From an uncultured Bacilli bacterium (GTDB lineage Bacteria > Bacillota_I > Bacilli_A > RF39 > UBA660): 64,000 nucleotides of DNA. Positions within the stretch are counted from its first letter, which is position 1, and each line of letters begins with the position of its first letter. The notes under the pieces are model-generated. The model ran no database searches and was not told the DNA's origin. It saw nothing but the letters and a program-made list of their open reading frames with translations. Both the position numbers and the translations under genes were made by a program. The DNA lies in assembly GCA_910580185.1 (NCBI GenBank), contig CAJTWC010000004.1, forward strand, positions 62,001 through 126,000, written 5' to 3'. Below are positions 32,773 through 41,500 of the stretch, one piece after another.

Positions 32773-33288
32773 ATGGCATATGAAAATATAAATGTAAATA
32801 GTCTTAGAAGGGCATTAAATAAAATTGATAACATAAGTAGCAGTAATTATGAAAGCTTTGTTAATAAGCTTAGTAATTCAGAGTGGGCCGGAGGAATAAT
32901 AAACAGAATAAGGACAGCTACTAATAAAGAAATCTCAGAAATAAAAGAAATACAAAAAAAGATTAATAAATATAAGACAGCATGTGATTATATAGAAGAG
33001 TATCAGGATTTAGACGATGATATAAGAAGATATAACAACTCATTAGATTCATATGAAAGAGATAGGGATAGATATAATGATAAATTAAGTTCATATAAAA
33101 GAACAATGAGAAATTACTCATCAAATGAACCAGAGATAAATAAAAACTATACTCAAAGTAGAATAGATAATTATAGTTGGAAATTATCTAACGTAAATTC
33201 TAAGATATCTGATATGAATTCTAAATTATCAAGTGCTAAATCAAGACAAGCAACACTTAGAACAAAGATAGATAATTTAATTGGTTAA
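32773..33288 (+). CDS. Coiled-coil T7SS-associated protein
   Basis: 171 residues. The first ~45 residues resemble the start of a WXG-like hairpin (LSNSEWAGGIINRIRTATNK has a W-x-G). The rest is long coiled coil rich in Tyr, Arg, Asp and Ser (DDDIRRYNNSLDSYERDRDR) followed by a second antiparallel helix. It fits a helical scaffold or chaperone for the effector N-terminus. No known family beyond this. It is in the cassette with tight spacing on both sides. Confidence 0.7.
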   Translation: MAYENINVNSLRRALNKIDNISSSNYESFVNKLSNSEWAGGIINRIRTATNKEISEIKEIQKKINKYKTACDYIEEYQDLDDDIRRYNNSLDSYERDRDRYNDKLSSYKRTMRNYSSNEPEINKNYTQSRIDNYSWKLSNVNSKISDMNSKLSSAKSRQATLRTKIDNLIG

Positions 33289-33300
33289 GGAGGAAAAGGG

Positions 33301-33612
33301 ATGAATAATAATTTAGGAAAGTTTTTACCAATAGGTACGGTGGTACTCTTAAAAGGAGCTAAAAAAAGACTTATGATAACTGGTTTTTGCTCTTTTGATG
33401 AAGCAAAGAAGGATAAAGCCTATGATTATACAGGATGTTTATATCCTGAAGGAATAATTTCTAGTAAACAAATGGCTTTGTTTAATCATTCACAAATAGA
33501 AAAAGTTTATCATCTAGGACTAAGAGATGAAGAAGAAAAACAATTTAAACAAAAACTAGTTGTTGAATTAAATAAATATGTACAAAAACAACAAGCTAAT
33601 AAGCCACAATAA
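33301..33612 (+). CDS. DUF4176 protein, probable T7SS effector chaperone
   Basis: 103 residues with the DUF4176 pattern: FLPIGTVVLLKGAKKRLMIT near residues 7-26 and YDYTGCLYPEGIISSKQMAL near 41-60, ending with a charged helix. DUF4176 proteins are encoded next to LXG-type effectors in Firmicute T7SSb loci and are regarded as effector chaperones or targeting factors. It sits 28 bases before the effector gene here. RBS AAGGAGG. Confidence 0.82.
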   Translation: MNNNLGKFLPIGTVVLLKGAKKRLMITGFCSFDEAKKDKAYDYTGCLYPEGIISSKQMALFNHSQIEKVYHLGLRDEEEKQFKQKLVVELNKYVQKQQANKPQ

Positions 33613-33640
33613 TAGAAAAAAGAAAAGGAGGTAAAACTTT

Positions 33641-36600
33641 ATGGGAACTTATAATGTTAGTAAAATAGAAGGTTGGCTTAAAGATTTTACCTCTGCTAAA
33701 GATAAATTTACTAATACATATTATAGTGATTATAAAAATAGTTATGTAAGAAGTTGCAATGATTCTGCAGTAACAAGAATGCGCAATAAATTAAATCAGC
33801 ATTATGATAGAATAAATAGAATAAATAAAAGGATAAAAGATGTTTGGGATGACTTTTTATATGATTTAAAAGCTATCGACAATAGACTTGCTGGAGGCAA
33901 AGGAAGTGCTAATGACTCAGCAGTTGCATCAAAACTTTCTAAATTACCAACGTTAAAAGAATATAGTGCAACCCTCAAAACCAGGATAAATTCATCATCA
34001 GCGGTTGTTGGAACAGTTGATAAAATAGGATGGTCTGAAGATAGAACAGCTTTAGAAAACATTGATTATGTTTTAGATAGAACTGAGGCTACTATAACAG
34101 TTGCCGGTACATCAGTAATAGAGGGGATAGGTAAATTTGGTGAAGGAATAATGGACGCATGTGCACCTATTGTAACAGAAGCTTATTGTTGGTATCATCT
34201 TACCTATACTGAAGGCTTTACAGAAGAAACTGCAGAAGAAGCAAGGCAAAATTCTAGAGATTTTGTTGCTAAAGAACATGTGAAATCCGCTTTCGAAGAT
34301 GCATATAGTGAATCTTTACGCGAAAGAGCTTATGGTTTTGATACTATAAGAAGTGTTGGAAATGAAATTGGTGAAGTAGTCCCCGCTGCTGTTATATCGA
34401 TGATTCCAGGAGTAGGACAGGTTCTTGGCCCTGCCGTTTATGGAGTTGCTAAATCTGGTAATCATATAGAAGAAAATTTTCAGGACGAAAATAATGGATA
34501 TTTAGAAAGTATTTTAAAAGGTTATGCTGAAGGTGTTTTTGATGGACTTTTCTTTGCGGCTGGTATGAAAGGTGATGCAGTAATGAAATCTGCTGCTAAG
34601 GAAATAGTAAAAGAAGGTGGGAAAGCGACTTTAAAAAAAGGTGGAATTTTATTTGCAAAAACTATTTATGAATGTGGTTGCTCTGTAGCGCAGGATGGCT
34701 CTAATATTTTGATAGATTCTATATTTTTAGATGGACCAGTGCAAGCTAGTGATGGTAGTGTAATTCAAAATCCGAGTTTTCTTGATAAATTAAATTATTG
34801 TTTTGAACAATCTGGTGGTATGAAGGGTATGGCAACTTCTATGTTGACAGCTACAGTTTTATCCTCAGTATCAGATGCAGTAGATTTAAGAGGTATAAAA
34901 AACGTTGATACAAATACAGCTCTTAAAAACGTAGATATTAATACTTCTAGTACTAGAAAATCTATGAGTAATGTTAATTCTAAAAATATTGATATTACAT
35001 CTAAATCTAATAAGTCAATTAGCGGTGCTTCTAAAAACGCTACAGATATTAATTCTAATAATGTTAAAAAATCTGTTAGTGATATAAAAAATAAAGATAT
35101 TAATATTAAATCTAAAAATAAAGGAAATACATTTATTGGTGATAAAATAGGTGGTTCTGCATCAGATCCAGATGTACTTAAAAAAATAGATGAGTTACGT
35201 AATTCTAAGGCAGTTAATACTAGTAACTCGAAAAATATAAATGTTAAACCTAATAATGATGTTAAAATAAATCCTTTATCGAAGGAATATGATGATTTAC
35301 TAAAGAAAACGAAAGAACCATGGTTCATTCAGGCTAAGGAAGCAAGAGATAATGGATGGGCATGGAATTTAAATGAAGTAAGCGAAGTAGATAATATAGT
35401 TAAACGTATGGGTGAATTAGAAGGTAATTTAGGAATAAAAAATACAGGTATTCCAGAATCTAAAATTTATGATTATTCTGGGGCAAAAAAAGAAGCAGAT
35501 GAATTAGCTCGTAAGATTAGTAAAGAACCAATACCAGGATATGAAAATATAGATACAAATTCTCCAGAATATCAAAAAGCTTTAAAGGAATATTATTCAA
35601 AACCAAGCCCATCGGGGAAACAAGATTTATCACAGATAGAAAATCCATTTTTAAAACAAGCTGATAAAGTTAAGACACAAAATATAGATTTAAATAAAAA
35701 CATAACCTCTAAAACACTAAATAAAAATTTATCTAAAATGCAAAGCTTACCTAAAACTTTAGCTGGTGTATTTGCTAGTGTACCTGCTGCTCTTTCAAAA
35801 ATGAAAAATGTAGATATAACTCCAAATTCTAAAATATTTAAGAAAATACAAGATCAAGGATTATATCACTTTACAGATGAAGTAAGTGCTAAGAAAATAT
35901 TAGATAGTGGTTATATAAAAGAATCTAGTCACTTTACTTCGTACGGTAAAAAAAGAACATTTATGTTTGCTGGTGTACCATCGGTAGAGGATACTTGTTT
36001 AAATAGTGTCTTTGATTATAAAAAAACTGCTGTTAAATTACATCCATCTGATGCAGAAATAGGTAATTTACAGTATAGAAAGTATAGTGATTCTGCTGTT
36101 TCCTCTATTGGAAATTATGATATAACAAATAGTTCTCCGGAAATAGCTTATTTAGTTTTAAAAGAACAAGACGGTGCTTTAAAATATGTTGAAGTTCCTA
36201 AAGTAGAATATGATAATTATAATCCTCATTTTAATGACAATGTTATTAATAAAACAGTTGAAAATGCAAGAAAAAAACTTTATCAAACTACGGTTGGTAT
36301 GTCATCTGAATATGATAATGTTATTAAAGGAGTTAAACAATATTCTACTGATTTTAAAGATAAATTGTATAAAATGACTAAAAAATCGACTAATACAAAT
36401 ATAGATACGAAAAAACTTAATGTAAATAAAACTAATAATTCCAATGGCTTTAAAATAGTAGAAGATATAACAGGTGGAGCTGCAGCTGATGAACAAGTAT
36501 TAAAGCAAGTAGATGAAATATTAGATATTAATGCAAACAATGCTAATGATTCTAATAAAACCATTAAAAATATCAATGTAAAACCTCGTAATAATGCTGC

Positions 36601-37336
36601 TAAATACCTGGATAACTTAAATGTTGATGATTCTAAAGTAGGTAAGCAAATATCATTAATGGCAAAAGAATTTGACGTTTCTGAAAAAGAAATGAAAAAA
36701 ATATTGGATAAAAAAATCGTTTCTTTTGTTGATAATTCTGATATTGGAATAAGAATATCAAATGAAAATTTATATAATGTTTTAAAATCTGGTGAAATTA
36801 AAAATCAATTTCAAACAGGAACAACTAGCGGGGCTAAAATGCTCGATATGAGAACATGGGTGGAAAAAGAATTATTTAATGCTCCAGAAGATTTGGCAGA
36901 TGCTGATAGACCTATTTATGGTATGCTTTTCCCGAAAGGGGATAAGAACTATATTGTTAATGGTCCAAACGCCGAAACGTATGGTGATGTAGTTTGTATT
37001 TTTAAAAAAGAAAAAATTATCAATGATACTACTTTAACATGTGGAGATTCTTTAGAATATTATAATCAATTGAACGCAATTGAAGCATCTAATCCTGAGT
37101 TTACAGGTGCAGCAACTAAAATATTTGGATTTAAAGATTCTCTAGATGAAATAAAAAATTCAGAATTTCAAGATACATTTAATAGAGGATTGGGTTATTT
37201 TGAAGCCCAATTGCATGGAAATTCCTCTCATAGCATTGATAATATTGAAAAAATATTGTTTACATCTGAACCAAATAAAAAACTTATAAAATTATTAAAA
37301 AAGAAAAAAATTGATTGGGAAGTAGTAACATTATAA
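33641..37336 (+). CDS. Large T7SS polymorphic effector with ADP-ribosyltransferase-like domain(s)
   Basis: 1231 residues. Residues 1-100: helical LXG/WXG-like targeting domain (INKRIKDVWDDFLYDLKAID). ~225-330: Gly/Ala-rich hydrophobic segments (EVVPAAVISMIPGVGQVLG). ~420-500: Ser/Asn/Lys linker. Linker repeat 1 (~497-540, KIGGSASDPDVLKKIDEL) and repeat 2 (~938-985, ITGGAAADEQVLKQVDEI) precede two modules. Domain A (~738-865) begins GLYHFTDEVSAKKILDSGYI, as in HYD1/DarT-type ADP-ribosyltransferases, with TFMFAG and PEIAYLVLKE as later motif candidates. Domain B (~1000-1231) has YGDVVCIFKK, TLTCGDSL and GYFEAQLHG, recalling DUF3626, possibly also ART-like. No signal peptide. The next gene encodes an ADP-ribosylglycohydrolase. 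Domain A is fairly likely; B is tentative. Confidence 0.75.
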   Translation: MGTYNVSKIEGWLKDFTSAKDKFTNTYYSDYKNSYVRSCNDSAVTRMRNKLNQHYDRINRINKRIKDVWDDFLYDLKAIDNRLAGGKGSANDSAVASKLSKLPTLKEYSATLKTRINSSSAVVGTVDKIGWSEDRTALENIDYVLDRTEATITVAGTSVIEGIGKFGEGIMDACAPIVTEAYCWYHLTYTEGFTEETAEEARQNSRDFVAKEHVKSAFEDAYSESLRERAYGFDTIRSVGNEIGEVVPAAVISMIPGVGQVLGPAVYGVAKSGNHIEENFQDENNGYLESILKGYAEGVFDGLFFAAGMKGDAVMKSAAKEIVKEGGKATLKKGGILFAKTIYECGCSVAQDGSNILIDSIFLDGPVQASDGSVIQNPSFLDKLNYCFEQSGGMKGMATSMLTATVLSSVSDAVDLRGIKNVDTNTALKNVDINTSSTRKSMSNVNSKNIDITSKSNKSISGASKNATDINSNNVKKSVSDIKNKDINIKSKNKGNTFIGDKIGGSASDPDVLKKIDELRNSKAVNTSNSKNINVKPNNDVKINPLSKEYDDLLKKTKEPWFIQAKEARDNGWAWNLNEVSEVDNIVKRMGELEGNLGIKNTGIPESKIYDYSGAKKEADELARKISKEPIPGYENIDTNSPEYQKALKEYYSKPSPSGKQDLSQIENPFLKQADKVKTQNIDLNKNITSKTLNKNLSKMQSLPKTLAGVFASVPAALSKMKNVDITPNSKIFKKIQDQGLYHFTDEVSAKKILDSGYIKESSHFTSYGKKRTFMFAGVPSVEDTCLNSVFDYKKTAVKLHPSDAEIGNLQYRKYSDSAVSSIGNYDITNSSPEIAYLVLKEQDGALKYVEVPKVEYDNYNPHFNDNVINKTVENARKKLYQTTVGMSSEYDNVIKGVKQYSTDFKDKLYKMTKKSTNTNIDTKKLNVNKTNNSNGFKIVEDITGGAAADEQVLKQVDEILDINANNANDSNKTIKNINVKPRNNAAKYLDNLNVDDSKVGKQISLMAKEFDVSEKEMKKILDKKIVSFVDNSDIGIRISNENLYNVLKSGEIKNQFQTGTTSGAKMLDMRTWVEKELFNAPEDLADADRPIYGMLFPKGDKNYIVNGPNAETYGDVVCIFKKEKIINDTTLTCGDSLEYYNQLNAIEASNPEFTGAATKIFGFKDSLDEIKNSEFQDTFNRGLGYFEAQLHGNSSHSIDNIEKILFTSEPNKKLIKLLKKKKIDWEVVTL

Positions 37337-37362
37337 TAATGGATTTATGGAGATGATAAATA

Positions 37363-38568
37363 ATGGATAAGAATATTACAATAAATGAAAATGATAAGGT
37401 TATTTCTAGTAATAATGATAAACTTTTAGTTGTTAAAGATTATGACATTGATATTGATAATTTAGATAAAAAAGCTTATGTTATTGATCTTGCCGGAAAT
37501 ATATATGAAGAAATTACTATAGGAGTTATAATTAAATTTGGCTATTGGAAAAGAGAAAATATTACATTTGGGGAATATAAAAAAAGATATTATATGGAAA
37601 AAATTTTTGAAAATGCATTGTTAGGCTTTGCTATTGGAGATGCTTTCGGTCTTCCCTATGAATTTCTTGATAGAGAGAAAGTTAGGAAGATTTCTGGTGA
37701 TGCTATTATGTCAGGTGGTTTTCATAATATGCCCGCTGGAACATGGAGTGATGACACGTCTTTGGTAATTGCTACGATTGATTCTTTAATTAGCGTTAGT
37801 TCAATAAATTATGATGATATAATGAAAAAATTTTCTGAATGGTTAACTCAATCAAAATATACTCCATTTGGTAAATGTTTTGGTGTTGGGAATACTACTA
37901 ATAATGCCATAAATAGATATATTAAAGGAGTTATAGCACTTAATTGTGGTGGAAAAGATTTTTATGATAATGGTAATGGTTCTTTGATGAGGATTTTACC
38001 CATATCTTTATATTGTATTTTTAATAATTATTCATTAGAACAACAAGCGCAAATAATTAATAATATATCATCTTTAACCCATGCTCATGAAATTAGCAAA
38101 ATGGGATGTTTAATATATACGGAATTTTTGAAAGAAATTATAATAAGTAAAAATAAAAGTCTTGCATTAAAAAAAATATGCAACGTAGATTATGCTAAAT
38201 TTTATAGTGAATCAACGATACAATGCTATAAAAAATTATTGTCATTGAATTTTGAAAATATTAACGATCAAAAAATAAATCAAAGTGGGTATGTAGTAGA
38301 TACTTTAGAAGCCGTTATATATTCGATTTTTAGAGGCACTGATTATAAAAATACGATATTAACCTCTGTAAATTTAGGATATGACACAGATACAGTTAGT
38401 GCTCTTGCTGGTGCTATAGCTGGTATAATTTATGGTGAAAATGATATTCCAGAGGATTGGATAATAGAATTACAAAAGGAAGAATATTTAAGAAGTGTAG
38501 CTAAAAATTTTTCTGACTTTATATATAGTGATATATTAGCAAAAAAAGCTCAGAAAAAGAAAATTTAA
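37363..38568 (+). CDS. ADP-ribosylglycohydrolase, probable immunity protein
   Basis: 401 residues. Residues ~80-401 are a DraG/ARH hydrolase with all metal motifs: LGFAIGDAFGLPYEF near 85, GTWSDDTSLV near 127, GNGSLMRILP near 206, and LGYDTDTVSALAGAIAG near 344. It removes ADP-ribose from targets using two Mg2+. Residues 1-78 are an added domain (short beta strands). Start ATG 37363 has GGAGATG upstream; an internal Met at 37594 has no ribosome site. It lies 26 bases after the ADP-ribosyltransferase-like effector, as ARH-type immunity genes (for example Tri1 with Tre1 in T6SS) do. Immunity is inferred. Confidence 0.88.
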   Translation: MDKNITINENDKVISSNNDKLLVVKDYDIDIDNLDKKAYVIDLAGNIYEEITIGVIIKFGYWKRENITFGEYKKRYYMEKIFENALLGFAIGDAFGLPYEFLDREKVRKISGDAIMSGGFHNMPAGTWSDDTSLVIATIDSLISVSSINYDDIMKKFSEWLTQSKYTPFGKCFGVGNTTNNAINRYIKGVIALNCGGKDFYDNGNGSLMRILPISLYCIFNNYSLEQQAQIINNISSLTHAHEISKMGCLIYTEFLKEIIISKNKSLALKKICNVDYAKFYSESTIQCYKKLLSLNFENINDQKINQSGYVVDTLEAVIYSIFRGTDYKNTILTSVNLGYDTDTVSALAGAIAGIIYGENDIPEDWIIELQKEEYLRSVAKNFSDFIYSDILAKKAQKKKI

Positions 38569-38596
38569 AAATTAAAATAAGTAGGAGAGAGTAAAA

Positions 38597-41500
38597 ATGA
38601 GGGTATCATTAATAAAAAGGGATAGAATAAGAAGTATAAATATTCCGGATATAGCATCCGGAAACTTTTGGGTTACTGACTATGATGAAAGTGGTAAGGA
38701 AGTAAACTTACTTAATATAACTGAAGAGCAAGGAACTTGGAAACTTATTAGTAACCAAGAGTTTTATTGTGAACTTAATAATACTTATGTAGCAGCGGTA
38801 ACCTTAAAAGAATATGCTTTTTGTACTATAAAAAAAGCTTCTACGAATGAGGCTATGCTTATTTATACTTCTCCTTCTAGTGATGATAATGCATGTGATT
38901 ACTATATTAGTCCTAATGATACCAAAGAAATATTAATTGGTAGTAAATCGGGTTGTAACATAACGTTTAACGTGCTTGATAGCGAGCACGCTAAACTAGT
39001 TTTTGAAAATGGTAAATATGTTTTATATTCACTTAGTAAGAGATATGGTACTTATGTTAATAATTTAAGAGTATTTGAAAAGAAAACCTTAGAGTACGGT
39101 GATACAATCTTTTTAAACGGTCTTAAGATAGTGTTTATGAAGTATCAGTTTAATGCTAAGTTAAACATATATTATTATGGTAATAGCTTGCAGGTAAGCG
39201 GTCTTACTGCAGCAACTTATGATAATATTGAAGAGTCTTTCACAGAAGACGCTGAAGACTTAGATATGAAGTGGTATAACGATAATGATTACTTTCATAA
39301 GACACCTCGTTTTGTATCTGAAATAAAGGAAAAAGAAATAAAAATAGATGTTCCTCCTGCTAAGGAACCTGAAAATGATATGCCAGTAATACTTACGGTA
39401 GGTCCAATGCTTACGATGAGTATGTCTTCTATGGTTATGGCTTTTACTTCGATTGCTAACCTTCGAAATGGTGGAGGATCACTTTCATCTGCGATGCCAT
39501 CGATTGTTATGTCGATTGCGATGGTTGCATCAACTCTTTTATGGCCAACTATAACACGTAAGTTTGAGGATAGAAGAAGAAAGAAAAAAGAAAAAGAAAG
39601 AATTAATAAGTATACCAAGTACATTGATGGTAAAAGAAAGGAAATTCAAGATGAACTTTTAAATCAAACAAATATTTTAAAAGGGAATTATCCTTCCTTA
39701 CTTGATTGTAATAAATTAATATTAGAGAAAAATCCTATTTTGTGGCAAAAAAGAATCGAGGATGAGGATTTTTTAAAGGTTAGCTTAGGATATGGTAGTT
39801 ATCCTATGAAACTTAAACTTACTTATCCAGAAGAACAATTTACGATGGAAGAAGACGAACTTAAAAACGTATCTGATAAATTAGGTAGAGAACCTAAAAT
39901 CTTACAAAACGTACCTGTTCCGTATTCATTCATGGATAACCATATATCTGGTGTTATTGGTAAGTATGAAGATAGAAGTGATTATCTAAAAAAATTAATA
40001 TTACAACTAATAACATTTCATAGTTACATAGATTTAAAAATAGTAATATTAACTGATAATGATAAGAAAAGTACTTGGAAGGATATAAAGAACTTGCCAC
40101 ACTGTTTTACTGATGATAAACTCTTAAGACTTTTCGCTTCTAAAAACGAAGAATATGGTGTTGTTTGCTCTTACTTAGAAAAAGTATTTAACGCAAGGCG
40201 TGACGTAGAACAAAGAGATATTAATCCTCATAAGTATGATAAAATTTTCCTTGTTATAACTGATTCATTTAAGATGGTTAGAAACCAAGATTTTATAGAA
40301 AACTTACTTAAAGAAAAGTCTAATTATGGATTTAGTTTGATAATTTCAAACGGTAATATCGCAACTTTACCAGAACAATGTAAAAGCTTTATAACGGTTA
40401 ATGATAAGAATGGTAATGCTATTAAAAACGTTGTAAACGAAGATAAACATGATTTTGTAATTGATGTTAATAACGGAATTAATTATAATGAATGCTATAA
40501 AATGCTTTCTAATATTCCAATTGAAACAAGTGATAATGGATCATCCAAAATTCCTGATAGAGTAGGATTTTTAGAGATGTATGACGTAGGTAAGATTGAA
40601 CAGTTAAACTCGCTTAATAGATGGCAAAAAAGTAATCCAATGGAAACGCTTGCAACGCCTGTTGGTTATGGTAAGAATAATGAATTACAATATATTGATT
40701 TACATGAAAAGTATCATGGACCACATGGATTAGTCGCAGGTATGACTGGTTCTGGTAAATCGGAATTTATAATAAGTTATATATTATCACTTGCGGTAAA
40801 TTATAATCCTTTAGAAGTTCAGTTTATATTAATTGACTATAAGGGTGGAGGACTTGCTGGTGCGTTTGAAAATGCTAACTCTGGTAAGAAGCTTCCACAC
40901 TTAGTAGGTACGATTACTAACTTAGATGCAAGTGAAATAAAAAGAAGTATATCATCGATTGAAAGTGAACTTAAAAGAAGACAAAGATTATTTAATGTAG
41001 CAAGGGATAAAAACGGAGAGTCAACGGTTGATATATATAAGTATCAAAGACTTTATCGTGAAGGTAAAGTAGACGAGCCAGTATCACACTTGTTTATTAT
41101 TTCAGATGAGTTTGCGGAACTTAAAACACAACAACCAGAGTTTATGGAACAACTTATATCAACCGCTCGTATTGGTCGTTCACTTGGTGTTCACTTAATT
41201 CTTGCAACTCAAAAACCAAGTGGTGTAGTAGATCCTCAAATTTGGTCTAACACTAGATTTAGGGTATGTTTAAGGGTTCAGGATAAAGGAGATTCTAACG
41301 AAGTTATTAAATGTCCTGATGCAGCCTTTTTAAAGCAAACTGGTAGGTTTTATTTCCAAGTTGGTTATAATGAAGTATTTACTTTAGGACAAGCTGCATG
41401 GGCTGGAGGACAGTACGTTCCAAAAGAAAAGACTAAGAAGCAAATTGATACCACAATTAGCTTTATAAATAACGTAGGTCAGGTAGTAAGAAGTATAGAA

